This document shows, one piece after another, positions 51,086 through 60,462 of a stretch of 64,000 bases of DNA (the first letter of the stretch is position 1; each line of letters begins with the position of its first letter). Source of the DNA: Citrobacter sp. RHB25-C09 (GTDB lineage Bacteria > Pseudomonadota > Gammaproteobacteria > Enterobacterales > Enterobacteriaceae); NCBI RefSeq assembly GCF_013836145.1, contig NZ_CP057483.1, positions 2,976,001 through 3,040,000 of the forward strand. The letters are read 5' to 3'. A program made the position numbers and the translations under genes. The notes below the pieces were generated by a model that saw only the letters and a program-made list of their open reading frames with translations, ran no database searches and was not told the DNA's origin.

Positions 51086-52303
51086 TTAAGCTTTCAGCTT
51101 ACGCATTACCAGCGTGGCGTTGGTGCCGCCGAAACCGAAGCTGTTAGACATAACGGTTGTCAGTTCACGCTCGGTGGTTTCGGTAACGATGTTCAGACCA
51201 GCAGCCTGCTCATCCATCTCTTCAATGTTAATGCTCGGCGCGATAAAACCGTGCTCCAGCATCAGCAGAGAGTAAATGGCTTCCTGTACGCCTGCCGCGC
51301 CCAGAGAGTGACCGGTCATCGCTTTGGTGGCAGAAATGGCCGGGCTCTTATCGCCGAACACTTCACGAATCGCGCCCAGTTCCTTCACATCGCCAACCGG
51401 GGTAGACGTCCCGTGGGAGTTCAGGTAATCGATCGGGGTATCAACGCCATGCATTGCCATCTTCATGCAGCGCACTGCGCCTTCACCGGATGGGGCAACC
51501 ATGTCTGCGCCATCAGAGGTCGCGCCGTAGCCAACGATTTCCGCATAGATATGCGCACCGCGCGCCAGCGCGTGTTCCAGCTCTTCAACCACAACCATAC
51601 CGCCGCCGCCAGCGATAACGAAACCGTCGCGGTGTGTGTCATAGGTACGGGAAGCTTTTGCCGGCTGGTCGTTGTATTTGGTGGACAGAGCGCCCATCGC
51701 GTCAAACTCGCAGGCCATTTCCCAGCACAGCTCTTCGCCGCCGCCAGCAAAAACGATGTCCTGTTTGCCCAGTTGAATTTGTTCAACCGCGTTGCCGATG
51801 CAGTGTGCGGATGTTGCGCAGGCGGAGCTGATGGAGTAGTTCACGCCGTGGATTTTAAACGGCGTCGCGAGACAGGCAGAGACGGCTGATGCCATCGCTT
51901 TGGTCACAACATAGGGACCTACCGCCTTCAGACCACGCGGGCTACGCATTGCGTCAGCGCCAAACACCTGAGATTTAGACGAACCGCCAGAACCGGCAAT
52001 CAGACCCACGCGCGGGTTGTTCTGATAAACCTCGTCTTTCAGGCCAGCGTCTTCAATCGCCTGCTGCATTGAAAGATAAGAGTAGATAGAGGCATCGTTC
52101 ATGAAACGTACCACTTTACGGTCAATCATACCGGTTGTATCCAGTTTGATATTTCCCCAGACGTGGCTACGCATTCCTGAATCTTTAAACTCTTCAGAGA
52201 AAGTGATCCCGGAGCGTCCTTCACGCAGAGATGCCAGGACCTCCTGCTGGTTATTACCGATGCTGGAAACGATGCCCAGGCCAGTAATCACTGCACGTTT
52301 CAT
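51086..52303 (-). CDS. fabB: 3-oxoacyl-[ACP] synthase I
   Basis: Condensing enzyme needed for unsaturated fatty-acid synthesis, 405 residues. The Cys-His-His triad is visible: Cys162 in SISSACATSAHCIG, His in NSHGTSTPVGD and His in KAMTGHSLGAAG. It is one residue shorter than E. coli FabB, owing to a change in the loop SGGSSKSQVFG near residue 107. It is transcribed alone, with FabR- and FadR-type operators upstream, and is divergent from mnmC. Confidence 0.98.
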   Translation of the reverse strand: MKRAVITGLGIVSSIGNNQQEVLASLREGRSGITFSEEFKDSGMRSHVWGNIKLDTTGMIDRKVVRFMNDASIYSYLSMQQAIEDAGLKDEVYQNNPRVGLIAGSGGSSKSQVFGADAMRSPRGLKAVGPYVVTKAMASAVSACLATPFKIHGVNYSISSACATSAHCIGNAVEQIQLGKQDIVFAGGGEELCWEMACEFDAMGALSTKYNDQPAKASRTYDTHRDGFVIAGGGGMVVVEELEHALARGAHIYAEIVGYGATSDGADMVAPSGEGAVRCMKMAMHGVDTPIDYLNSHGTSTPVGDVKELGAIREVFGDKSPAISATKAMTGHSLGAAGVQEAIYSLLMLEHGFIAPSINIEEMDEQAAGLNIVTETTERELTTVMSNSFGFGGTNATLVMRKLKA

Positions 52304-52350
52304 TCAATACCTCTGTAAGTCGCACTATAATAAGTTTCGATTGGCACAAT

Positions 52351-52368
52351 AGCGTACACTTGTACGCC
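52351..52368 (-). promoter_or_regulatory. FabR operator upstream of fabB
   Basis: AGCGTACACTTGTACGCC is an almost perfect palindrome matching the FabR consensus AGCGTACA-NN-TGTACGCT, 48 bp before the fabB start. FabR represses fabB when unsaturated acyl chains are plentiful. Confidence 0.85.
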
Positions 52369-52369
52369 G

Positions 52370-52386
52370 AACAAGTCCGATCAGCC
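52370..52386 (-). promoter_or_regulatory. FadR operator upstream of fabB
   Basis: The minus-strand 17-mer GGCTGATCGGACTTGTT fits the FadR consensus ANCTGGTCNGACNTGTT at most positions. FadR activates fabB in E. coli from a site upstream of the promoter, as here; it adjoins the FabR palindrome. Confidence 0.75.
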
Positions 52387-52461
52387 AATTTGTCCAGAAA
52401 TTTGCGCCGCCAGGCACACATCGCTAAGATCGTGGCACTGCCTGTCAGACGAGTAACTTAC

Positions 52462-54462
52462 GTGAAACAATACGCTATACAACCCGCCAACCTCGAATTC
52501 AACACTGAGGGTACACCTGTTTCCCGAGATTTCGACGACGTCTACTTTTCTAATGATAATGGACTGGAAGAAACGCGTTATGTTTTTCTCGGAGGAAACC
52601 GGATCGCCGAGCGATTTCCGGAACATCCTGAGGCCCTGTTTGTGGTGGCGGAAAGTGGTTTTGGGACGGGGCTTAACTTTCTGACGCTCTGGCAAGCCTT
52701 TGCTGCATTTCGCGCCACTCACCCCGAATCTACGCTGCAAAGATTACATTTCATCAGTTTTGAAAAATACCCGCTGAGCCATGGCGACCTTGTCGCGGCG
52801 CATCAGCACTGGCCGGAACTGGCTGCGTTTGCAACGCAACTTCACAACGCGTGGCCGTTGCCGCTGGCGGGCTGTCACCGCCTGTTACTTGACGAAGGGC
52901 GCGTAACGCTCGATCTCTGGTTTGGCGATATTAATGAACTTACCGATCAACTCGACGATAGCCTCAACCAAAAGGTAGACGCCTGGTTTCTGGACGGTTT
53001 CGCCCCAGCGAAAAACCCGGATATGTGGACGCAAAAGTTGTTCAACGCCATGGCGCGACTGGCGCGTCCGGGCGGCACGCTGGCAACTTTTACCTCCGCA
53101 GGTTTTGTCCGGCGCGGTTTGCAGGAAGCTGGCTTTACGATGCAGAAATGCAAAGGCTTTGGTCGTAAGCGTGAGATGTTACGCGGGGCAATGGAACAAA
53201 CGCTTGCGATCCCCGCATCAGCGCCGTGGTTTGCGCGATCAGGAAGCGATAAGCGGGAGGTGGCGATTGTTGGCGGAGGCATTGCCAGCGCTCTGCTTGC
53301 GCTTTCCCTGCTCCGCCGCGGTTGGGCAGTAACGCTTTATTGTGCGGATGATAAGCCTGCAGAGGGGGCGTCTGGCAACCGTCAGGGGGCGCTTTATCCC
53401 TTACTGAACAAGCACGATGCGACGATAACGCTGTTCTTTCCTGCGGCGTTTACCTTTGCACGTCGGCTATATGACGCCCTGCCCGTCTCCTTTGACCACG
53501 ACTGGTGTGGCGTTACGCAGTTTAGCTGGGACGATAAGAGTCAGCAGAAAATAGCGCAAATGCTAACGCTGGATCTTCCTCAGGCACTGGCGCATGCGGT
53601 CAATGTTGAGCAGGCTGCGCAACTTACCGGCGTACAGACCGACTGCACAGGTATTACCTACCCGCTGGGCGGTTGGCTATGTCCGGCACAGTTGACCGCC
53701 ACGCTGATTCAGCTTGCGCAAAAGCAGGGGTTACGCTGCTGTTATCAGCAGACGCTGGCGTCGCTAAACCATTCTGATTCCGGCTGGAAGCTACATTTTA
53801 CCGACGGTCACGCGACGCAACATGAGGCAGTGGTGCTGGCAAATGGGCATCAGATTAACCGTTTTGCCCAGACGCAGCCGTTACCGGTTTACTCCGTCGC
53901 AGGTCAGGTCAGCCATATTCCGTCAACGCCCGCGCTCTCACCGCTTAAGCAAGTATTGTGCTACGACGGTTATCTCACACCGCAAAACCCCGCCAATCAA
54001 CAGCACTGTATTGGTGCCAGCTACCATCGCGGCAATGAAGAGGCGCATTATCGGGAAGAGGATCAGCAGCAGAACCGTCAACGCCTGATTGATTGCTTCC
54101 CGTCGGCTGAGTGGGTTAATGAGGTGGATGTCAGCGCTCAGGAGGCGCGCTGCGGCGTGCGATGCGCCACCCGCGACCATTTGCCGATGGTCGGCAACGT
54201 CCCGGACTACGCGTCGACGCTTTCCTGCTACGCAACCCTTGCAGAACATAAAGAGAAGGCCGTTTCCGCGCCGATCTATCCGGATCTGTTTATGCTCGGC
54301 GCGCTGGGTTCTCGTGGGCTCTGCTCCGCACCATTAAGCGCTGAAATTCTGGCGGCGCAAATGAGCAATGAGCCCATCCCAATGGACGCGGCGACGCTGG
54401 CGGCATTGAATCCGAATCGTTTATGGGTGCGGAAATTACTGAAAGGGAAAGCGGTGAAGTGA
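52462..54462 (+). CDS. mnmC: Bifunctional tRNA wobble-uridine modification protein MnmC
   Basis: Carries out the last two steps of mnm5s2U formation at tRNA position 34; 666 residues. The N-terminal methyltransferase part (about 1-235) has the SAM loop ESGFGTGLNFL and DAWFLDGFAPAKNPDMW; the C-terminal FAD oxidoreductase begins with VAIVGGGIASALLALSLL (about residue 265) and contains ALYPLLNKHD. The start is the GTG at 52462, giving VKQYAIQPANLEF at the family start; the frame is open upstream to 52360 without a conserved sequence. Divergent from fabB. Confidence 0.94.
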   Translation: MKQYAIQPANLEFNTEGTPVSRDFDDVYFSNDNGLEETRYVFLGGNRIAERFPEHPEALFVVAESGFGTGLNFLTLWQAFAAFRATHPESTLQRLHFISFEKYPLSHGDLVAAHQHWPELAAFATQLHNAWPLPLAGCHRLLLDEGRVTLDLWFGDINELTDQLDDSLNQKVDAWFLDGFAPAKNPDMWTQKLFNAMARLARPGGTLATFTSAGFVRRGLQEAGFTMQKCKGFGRKREMLRGAMEQTLAIPASAPWFARSGSDKREVAIVGGGIASALLALSLLRRGWAVTLYCADDKPAEGASGNRQGALYPLLNKHDATITLFFPAAFTFARRLYDALPVSFDHDWCGVTQFSWDDKSQQKIAQMLTLDLPQALAHAVNVEQAAQLTGVQTDCTGITYPLGGWLCPAQLTATLIQLAQKQGLRCCYQQTLASLNHSDSGWKLHFTDGHATQHEAVVLANGHQINRFAQTQPLPVYSVAGQVSHIPSTPALSPLKQVLCYDGYLTPQNPANQQHCIGASYHRGNEEAHYREEDQQQNRQRLIDCFPSAEWVNEVDVSAQEARCGVRCATRDHLPMVGNVPDYASTLSCYATLAEHKEKAVSAPIYPDLFMLGALGSRGLCSAPLSAEILAAQMSNEPIPMDAATLAALNPNRLWVRKLLKGKAVK

Positions 54463-54471
54463 TGGCGTTAT

Positions 54472-54500
54472 GCCGGATGCCACGAAACGCGCATCCGGCT
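54472..54500. repeat. Short REP-like palindrome
   Basis: GCCGGATGC and GCATCCGGC arms (54472-54480, 54491-54499) around ten bases lie between the convergent ends of mnmC and yfcL. Confidence 0.65.
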
Positions 54501-54507
54501 GACGGTG

Positions 54508-54783
54508 TTACTGCGTTGCCTTCTGGAACAACGCGTCCCACATCTCTTTGACCAACGCCTGATCGCGTGGCGAGAGTTCGCCCGCACCGATCGCTTTTTC
54601 AAGGCTGCGGGTGACACTGGAATACACGGCTTCGGCGGAATGGTCATCCGTCCCTTCCAGTTCCGCAACGGCTAACGTCAGGTGTCCACGCAAATACCCA
54701 CTGGCAAACAGCTCATCATCGCTTGCATGCTCTACCATGTCGTCGATTAATGCCAGAATGCGTGATTCAAACTCCGCGATCAT
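54508..54783 (-). CDS. yfcL: YfcL family protein
   Basis: Small acidic alpha-helical protein of 91 residues, conserved in enterobacteria, function unknown. Sequence matches E. coli YfcL along its length (FESRILALIDDMVEHASDDE, GYLRGHLTLAVAELEG). It lies 32 bp downstream of epmC on the same strand and probably belongs to the same transcript. Confidence 0.92.
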   Translation of the reverse strand: MIAEFESRILALIDDMVEHASDDELFASGYLRGHLTLAVAELEGTDDHSAEAVYSSVTRSLEKAIGAGELSPRDQALVKEMWDALFQKATQ

Positions 54784-54815
54784 CTTCTTTCCTCATTGTA
54801 AACGTGGCGCTGGCT

Positions 54816-55364
54816 TCAGTTGAGCGCTTCCGGCCACGGGAACTGTTCCGCCTTAAGTTCGGGCGTGTGATAATAATTCTGTAATGCTTTGATGAAGCGC
54901 GCCGGGCGTTCAGGAATGCCGTTTTCCAGATACGCCATCACCTGGGCATGAACCCGACGCTGGAACACCACACGGTCAGGTTCAAAATCGCCTTCAAGGT
55001 TGTCACAGCTGACGTTAAACGGATATCCCGCCGCCACGCAGAACAGCCAGTCAAACGCCTGCGGTTTCACTTCCACATCTTCAAACTGGCCCTGCGTCGC
55101 CGCATCGCGACCGTCCGGGCAGTACCAGTAACCGAAATCCACTAATTCACGCCGCGCCTTACCGGCAATGCACCAGTGCGAAATTTCATGCAGGGCACTG
55201 GCGTAAAAACCATGAGCAAAGACGATGCGGTGATACGAAACCTCGGTATCAGCTGGAAGATAGATCGGTTCGTCGTCGCCTTTAATCAGACGGGTATTAA
55301 AATCGTCGGCAAAGCAGCCGTTAAAGATGTCGATTAACTGTTCGTAGTGATGTGTACTGTTCAT
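54816..55364 (-). CDS. epmC: Elongation factor P hydroxylase EpmC
   Basis: Hydroxylates the beta-lysyl-lysine on elongation factor P after EpmA and EpmB; 182 residues. A metal-binding HEISHWC motif (His59, Glu60, His63) is visible, with FGYWYCPDGRDA and the C-terminal ALQNYYHTPELKAEQFPWPE. The ATG at 55364 is chosen because the family begins MNSTHHYEQL; it overlaps the yfcA stop by 1 bp (TAATG). The frame is open to 55382. Confidence 0.95.
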   Translation of the reverse strand: MNSTHHYEQLIDIFNGCFADDFNTRLIKGDDEPIYLPADTEVSYHRIVFAHGFYASALHEISHWCIAGKARRELVDFGYWYCPDGRDAATQGQFEDVEVKPQAFDWLFCVAAGYPFNVSCDNLEGDFEPDRVVFQRRVHAQVMAYLENGIPERPARFIKALQNYYHTPELKAEQFPWPEALN

Positions 55365-56173
55365 TAATTCATCCCCAGCCACTGGAGAATCTCCTGTCCA
55401 TGGTTATCATAAAGAAGTTTGGCGCTCATCACCGCCGAAACGATGACGATCATTGGCCGAATCAACTTTTGTCCTTTGCTTAGTACCAGGCGCGAACCCA
55501 TACGCGCCCCGAGAAATTGTCCGATCAACATAACAAACCCGGTTGCCCAAATGACTTTGCCGCCAATCATAAACAGCAGCAAGCCGCCGATATTTGACGT
55601 GGCGTTCAGTACTTTGGCGTGGGCAGTGGATTTCGCAAGGTTGAACCCGCACAGCGTTACAAACGCCAGCGCGTAAAACGACCCCGCCGCCGGGCCAAAA
55701 AAGCCATCATAAAAGCCCACGCAGCCACCGGCCACCAGCGCAAACGGCAGGCCATACAGACGACGCTGCCGGTCTTCCTCACCCAGTTTTGGCATCAGCA
55801 AAAAGTAAAGACCGATGCAAATCACCAGGATGGGCAGGATCTGACGCAGCACGTCCGACTTCACGTACTGAACCAATAGCGCACCGCCCATCGACCCCAC
55901 AAAGGTCATGGCGATATTGAGCTTTTGATCGGCGAGGTTCACCACCTTGCGGCGGATAAAATAGATTGAAGAGGAGATCGAACCGCCACAGGCCTGGAGC
56001 TTGTTGGTCGCCAGCGCATGCGCGGGAGACATCCCTGCCGCCATCAGCGCGGGAATCGTTAACAGCCCTCCGCCCCCTGCCAGTGAATCAATAAATCCCG
56101 CCAGCATGGCAACAAAAAACAGCACGACCAATAGCAGCGGGGAAACCATAAACAACTCGGTGAAATTATCCAT
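55364..56173 (-). CDS. yfcA: TauE/SafE family membrane protein YfcA
   Basis: Probable anion exporter or permease of the TauE/SafE (DUF81) family, 269 residues, eight hydrophobic segments in two repeats. Signature stretches are AGFIDSLAGGGGLLTIPAL and GFYDGFFGPAAGSFYALAF, the duplicated glycine-rich motifs of this family. The substrate is unknown. Its start overlaps the mepA stop by 1 bp and its stop overlaps the epmC start. Confidence 0.93.
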   Translation of the reverse strand: MDNFTELFMVSPLLLVVLFFVAMLAGFIDSLAGGGGLLTIPALMAAGMSPAHALATNKLQACGGSISSSIYFIRRKVVNLADQKLNIAMTFVGSMGGALLVQYVKSDVLRQILPILVICIGLYFLLMPKLGEEDRQRRLYGLPFALVAGGCVGFYDGFFGPAAGSFYALAFVTLCGFNLAKSTAHAKVLNATSNIGGLLLFMIGGKVIWATGFVMLIGQFLGARMGSRLVLSKGQKLIRPMIVIVSAVMSAKLLYDNHGQEILQWLGMN

Positions 56174-56997
56174 TAAAGTACATGCTCATCCAGTAGCGCC
56201 TGGCAGGAAGGCGGCAACGGAGGCGGTGTCTTCTTCTCAGGCTTAGTTGTTCCTGGTTTCGGTGGTTCAAACCAGCTCTGTAGTTCTGCGCCACAACCAT
56301 CGCCAGGCGGCGGCAAAGGTTGATCTTCGCACTCCAGGCTGTCGGCAGGGCACCGTAATCGTACATGCATATGCGCGCGATGCTGGAACCACGGCCGCAC
56401 TTTACGCAGCCAGTCGCGATCGGTACCCGCATCGAGACAAAGCTGTTGTTTGATCGCCGGATTGACAAAAATGCGCGTGACGTCGTTATCTTTCGCCGCC
56501 AGTTTGATCAGGCTGGAAATTTCCGGCTTCCATAAAGAGGGAACAACATGCTTGCCGTCGCGGGCGACCAGATCCAGCGCCTGAGGTCGCAGTAATTGCG
56601 ATGAGGTCCAGCGCGTTTTGGGTAACTGCAGAAAGATATCGACATCCAGCCCGGTCTGGTGGCTGGCATGTCCGCCATTAAAGCGTCCACCTGCAGGCAT
56701 ACCCATATCCCCTACTAACACCGTTCCCAGCCCCAGGTTGCTCACCTGGTTACTGAGGCGCTGAATGAACATCACCAGATCAGGATGACCGAAATAGCGA
56801 CGCTGGTCGGTACGCATTACCTGATAATGGTCCGACTGAACGGGAAGCGTGTCCGCCCCCACAATGCAGCCATTGGAAAAGCCACCGATCGACTGCGCGC
56901 TACCCGGTACGGGTTGGGTGATTTTCTGCCACGGCGTCGCCGCCAGGCTGACGCTGCTGGCAAGCAGGGCCAGCAGCGCTATTGCGGTTCTTTTCAT
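56173..56997 (-). CDS. mepA: Penicillin-insensitive murein endopeptidase MepA
   Basis: Periplasmic zinc peptidase (M74, LAS group) that cuts D-Ala-meso-DAP cross-links; 274 residues. Signal peptide MKRTAIALLALLASSVSLA (cleavage before ATPWQ). Zinc site residues are in GGHASHQTGLDVDIF (His, His, Asp) and RAHMHVRLRCP (His-x-His). Paired cysteines fit the disulfides of the E. coli enzyme. The gene follows aroC by 3 bp, as in other enterobacteria. Confidence 0.97.
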   Translation of the reverse strand: MKRTAIALLALLASSVSLAATPWQKITQPVPGSAQSIGGFSNGCIVGADTLPVQSDHYQVMRTDQRRYFGHPDLVMFIQRLSNQVSNLGLGTVLVGDMGMPAGGRFNGGHASHQTGLDVDIFLQLPKTRWTSSQLLRPQALDLVARDGKHVVPSLWKPEISSLIKLAAKDNDVTRIFVNPAIKQQLCLDAGTDRDWLRKVRPWFQHRAHMHVRLRCPADSLECEDQPLPPPGDGCGAELQSWFEPPKPGTTKPEKKTPPPLPPSCQALLDEHVL

Positions 56998-57000
56998 CTC

Positions 57001-58086
57001 TTACCAGCGTGGAATATCCGTTTTGACATCCGCATTTTGCGCCCGTTGCCGTAGCAGGTGATCCATCAACACGATCGCCAGCATCGCTTCGGCGATCGGC
57101 ACTGCGCGGATCCCTACGCACGGATCGTGACGCCCCCTGGTGATCATCTCTACCTCTTCGCCGAAGCGATTAATGGTGCGCCCCGGAACGGTAATGCTGG
57201 AGGTTGGTTTCAGCGCCATATGCGCCACGATCTGCTGACCGCTGCTGATCCCTCCCAGAATGCCGCCCGCGTGATTACTCTGGAAACCGTCTTTGGTGAT
57301 TTCATCACGGTTCTGGCTGCCGCGTAGTGCCACCACGTCGAAACCGTCACCAATTTCAACGCCTTTCACCGCATTAATGCTCATCAGCGCGTGGGCAATG
57401 TCGGCGTCCAGACGATCAAACACCGGCTCGCCCAGCCCTGCCGGAACGCCGCTGGCGATAACGGTCACTTTCGCGCCGATAGAGTCGCCCTCTTTTTTCA
57501 GCGCGCGCATCAGTTCATCCAGCGCCTCAATTTTTTCCGGATCCGGGCAAAAGAACGGGTTTTGCTCAACCTGTTCCCAGTTCTTGATCTCCAGCGGGAT
57601 GTCGCCCATCTGGGTCAGGCAGCCCTGAATGGTAATGCCGAACTTTTCGAGGAGGTATTTTTTGGCAATCGCCCCTGCCGCTACGCGCATCGCTGTTTCA
57701 CGCGCGGAAGAACGTCCGCCGCCACGGTAATCGCGCAGGCCATACTTTTGCTCGTAGGTATAGTCCGCATGCCCCGGACGGAACACGTCCTTGATGGCGC
57801 TGTAATCCTGCGAGCGCTGATCGGTATTCTCGATCAGCAGGCCAATGCTGGTACCGGTAGTAACGCCTTCAAATACCCCGGAGAGGATTTTCACCTGGTC
57901 CGGTTCGCGGCGCTGCGTCGTGTAACGTGAAGTCCCAGGGCGGCGTCTGTCGAGATCGTGCTGCAGGTCAGCTTCCGTCAGCGGAATGCCTGGCGGCACG
58001 CCGTCGACGATACAACCCAGCGCCAGACCGTGCGATTCACCAAAGGTGGTTACACGAAACAGTTGTCCAATTGTATTTCCTGCCAT
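57001..58086 (-). CDS. aroC: Chorismate synthase
   Basis: Last step of the shikimate pathway, EPSP to chorismate with reduced FMN; 361 residues. All three signatures are visible: GESHGLALGCIVDGVPPG, GRSSARETAMRVAAGA and RGRHDPCVGIRAVPIAEAM. It lies 26 bp after prmB and 3 bp before mepA, in the prmB-aroC-mepA-yfcA-epmC run. Confidence 0.98.
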   Translation of the reverse strand: MAGNTIGQLFRVTTFGESHGLALGCIVDGVPPGIPLTEADLQHDLDRRRPGTSRYTTQRREPDQVKILSGVFEGVTTGTSIGLLIENTDQRSQDYSAIKDVFRPGHADYTYEQKYGLRDYRGGGRSSARETAMRVAAGAIAKKYLLEKFGITIQGCLTQMGDIPLEIKNWEQVEQNPFFCPDPEKIEALDELMRALKKEGDSIGAKVTVIASGVPAGLGEPVFDRLDADIAHALMSINAVKGVEIGDGFDVVALRGSQNRDEITKDGFQSNHAGGILGGISSGQQIVAHMALKPTSSITVPGRTINRFGEEVEMITRGRHDPCVGIRAVPIAEAMLAIVLMDHLLRQRAQNADVKTDIPRW

Positions 58087-58112
58087 TGCGGTTCCGTTGT
58101 TGTCGTTGTTGT

Positions 58113-59045
58113 TTAGTCTTTATAAATACTGAAGTGCTCCCGGGCAGCAATCAACTCAGCTTTCGTCAGCATAAACACGCCGTCGCCGCCGTTGTCGAAT
58201 TCCAGCCACGTGAATGGCACATCCGGATATTGTTCCATCAGATGTACCATGCTGTTACCGACTTCACAAATCAGAACGCCATTATCGGACAGGTAATCCG
58301 GCGCGTTGCCCAGAATACGACGGGTGAGTTTCAGACCGTCAGTGCCGGACGCCAGGCCAAGTTCCGGCTCATGGCGATATTCATTCGGCAGGTCTGACAT
58401 ATCTTCGGCGTCAACGTACGGTGGGTTAGTGACGATCAGGTCGTACTGCACTTTTGGCAGGTCGCGGAACAGGTCAGAACGAATTGGCGTGACGTGATGA
58501 ATCAACCCGTGCTCTTCAATGTTGTGCTCAGTCACGGCCAGCGCGTCAGTGGAGATATCCACCGCGTCAACTTCGGCTTCCGGGAAAGCATAGGCGCAGG
58601 CAATGGCGATACAGCCGCTACCGGTACACATATCCAGAATATGTTTCGGCGGCTCGCTCACCAGCCCTGCAAAGCGGTTGTTGATCAGCTCGCCAATCGG
58701 CGAACGCGGCACCAGCACACGTTCATCAACGTAAAACTCATGGCCACAGAACCAGGCTTTGTTCGTCAGATACGCCACCGGGATACGCTCGTTTACGCGG
58801 CGAATCACCCGCTCAACAATACGGTGACGTTCGCTGGAGGTCAGACGCGCGGTGCGCATATCTTCCGGAATATCCAGCGGCAAATACAAGGACGGCAGCA
58901 CCAGTTGTACGGCTTCATCCCATGGGTTATCGGTACCGTGTCCGTACCAGATATTCGCCGCGCTAAAACGGCTAACCGCCCAGCGCAGCATGTCCTGAAT
59001 GGTTTGCAGATCACTTACTGCTTCATCAACGAAAATTTTATCCAC
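58113..59045 (-). CDS. prmB: 50S ribosomal protein L3 glutamine methyltransferase PrmB
   Basis: Methylates the glutamine of ribosomal protein L3, 310 residues. SAM-binding loop DMCTGSGCIAIA (about 138-149) and the NPPY motif at 207-210 (IVTNPPYVDAEDM), which holds the glutamine side chain, are intact. Its N-terminal helical domain is of the PrmB rather than PrmC/HemK kind. First gene of the run to epmC; divergent from smrB across 166 bp. Confidence 0.97.
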   Translation of the reverse strand: MDKIFVDEAVSDLQTIQDMLRWAVSRFSAANIWYGHGTDNPWDEAVQLVLPSLYLPLDIPEDMRTARLTSSERHRIVERVIRRVNERIPVAYLTNKAWFCGHEFYVDERVLVPRSPIGELINNRFAGLVSEPPKHILDMCTGSGCIAIACAYAFPEAEVDAVDISTDALAVTEHNIEEHGLIHHVTPIRSDLFRDLPKVQYDLIVTNPPYVDAEDMSDLPNEYRHEPELGLASGTDGLKLTRRILGNAPDYLSDNGVLICEVGNSMVHLMEQYPDVPFTWLEFDNGGDGVFMLTKAELIAAREHFSIYKD

Positions 59046-59211
59046 CTGTTCCTCCAGGGCATGCTCGCATTAATTTCGGCGGCTAGTTTGCCACGAAGAC
59101 GGCGATAAATCAGCAATCACGCAGGGGGTTGGGTACGAAAATTGCGTTTTGCGCATTCGCATCCGGTTTGAGTCAGGTAAACTAACGGGAAATAAAAGAT
59201 GAGACAGCACA

Positions 59212-59763
59212 ATGAAAAAGAAAGCATCGCTAAGCGAGGAGGACCAGGCGCTGTTCCGGCAGTTGATGACCGGCACCCGTCAGATTAAGCAGGACACGAT
59301 CGTTCATCGTCCATTGCGCAAGAAAGTCAGTGAAGTGCCGGTTAAGCGCCTTCTGTCGGAGCAGGCGGACGCCAGTCACTATTTTTCCGACGAATTTCAG
59401 CCGCTACTGAATACCGAAGGCCCGGTGAAATATGTGCGCCCGGACGTCAGCCATTTTGAGCTGAAAAAGATGCGTCGTGGTGATTATTCTCCAGAGTTGT
59501 TTCTTGATCTGCACGGCCTGACGCAGCTTCAGGCGAAGCAGGAACTGGGCGCGTTGATCGCCGCCTGTCGTCGGGAGCATGTGTTTTGCGCCTGCGTGAT
59601 GCACGGTCACGGTAGGCATGTACTGAAACAGCAAACGCCGCTGTGGCTGGCGCAACATCCTCATGTCATGGCCTTCCATCAGGCCCCAAAAGAATACGGC
59701 GGCGATGCCGCGCTGTTGGTGCTGATAGAGGTGGAAGAGTGGATGCCGCCTGAGTTGCCTTGA
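59212..59763 (+). CDS. smrB: Ribosome rescue endonuclease SmrB
   Basis: Smr-domain nuclease that cuts mRNA at collided ribosomes in E. coli (formerly yfcN), 183 residues. The N-terminal helix and linker are charged; the Smr domain spans about 95-180 with LDLHGLTQLQAKQELG, the catalytic-type HGHGRHVLKQQTPLWL and the AFHQAPKEYGGDAALLV end. It is a monocistronic gene followed by a BIME. Confidence 0.95.
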   Translation: MKKKASLSEEDQALFRQLMTGTRQIKQDTIVHRPLRKKVSEVPVKRLLSEQADASHYFSDEFQPLLNTEGPVKYVRPDVSHFELKKMRRGDYSPELFLDLHGLTQLQAKQELGALIAACRREHVFCACVMHGHGRHVLKQQTPLWLAQHPHVMAFHQAPKEYGGDAALLVLIEVEEWMPPELP

Positions 59764-59774
59764 GGTTGTGGCTT

Positions 59775-59847
59775 GCCGGATGGCGGTGCAGACACCTTAT
59801 CCGGCCTACGGCAATTTGTAGGCCCGGTAAGCGTAGCGCCACCGGGC
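59775..59847. repeat. BIME (two REP units)
   Basis: REP units 59775-59809 (GCCGGATGGCGGTGCAGAC to TTATCCGGCCTAC) and 59818-59847 (GTAGGCCCGGTAAGCG to CCACCGGGC) between the convergent ends of smrB and sixA. Confidence 0.92.
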
Positions 59848-59872
59848 AAGAAGTACGAAGCGTTTCAGGGGG

Positions 59873-60358
59873 TTAAATTGCTTTCGCCATTTTGAGGTTA
59901 CACGGGCTCATCTGCCAGTTGAAAACCCCTTTTCCGCTTTCATCAAGCGTTACGCAGGCAATGGCTGAGGTGGTAAACATCGGCGGCGTTTCGCCTGGGC
60001 ACAGCTCAGATACCAGGTAGCCCACTAACGGCAGGTGGGAAATCACCAGCGTTGTCGCCACGCCTTCATTGGCCAGAGCCTGCAACCAGGCGCTGACCAT
60101 ACCGACATCGCCGCAGGGAGTCAGCTCCGGCATGACCTCGACCTTACCAGGCAGGTTCATGCACTCTCCGACAACATCCAGAGTTTGTTCGGCTCGCAGA
60201 AACGGGCTCACCAGAACACGTTCGATATCCACTTTTTGACCTTTCAGCCAGTTCGCCATAAGGCGCGATTCATCACAACCATTTGAGGTTAAGGGACGAA
60301 CCGAATCACTGGCGGCATCGAGGGCCGCGTCGCCGTGACGCATGATAAAAACTTGCAT
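59873..60358 (-). CDS. sixA: Phosphohistidine phosphatase SixA
   Basis: Histidine-phosphatase family enzyme of 161 residues that removes phosphate from NPr of the nitrogen phosphotransferase system (and was first described acting on ArcB). The catalytic RHG triad is at residues 7-9 (IMRHGDAALDA), with the second Arg in SPFLRAEQTLDVV and the second His in VISHLPLVGYL. It is transcribed alone, 214 bp after fadJ. Confidence 0.96.
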   Translation of the reverse strand: MQVFIMRHGDAALDAASDSVRPLTSNGCDESRLMANWLKGQKVDIERVLVSPFLRAEQTLDVVGECMNLPGKVEVMPELTPCGDVGMVSAWLQALANEGVATTLVISHLPLVGYLVSELCPGETPPMFTTSAIACVTLDESGKGVFNWQMSPCNLKMAKAI

Positions 60359-60462
60359 ATTGCACCGCTTTTGTTAACCAGATTCACTCGCACTTCAGCG
60401 AAAACGTCATTAACGGTTGCTGAAATGCAGTGGCCGGCATTGTGCCTTATCCGCTCATCGAA

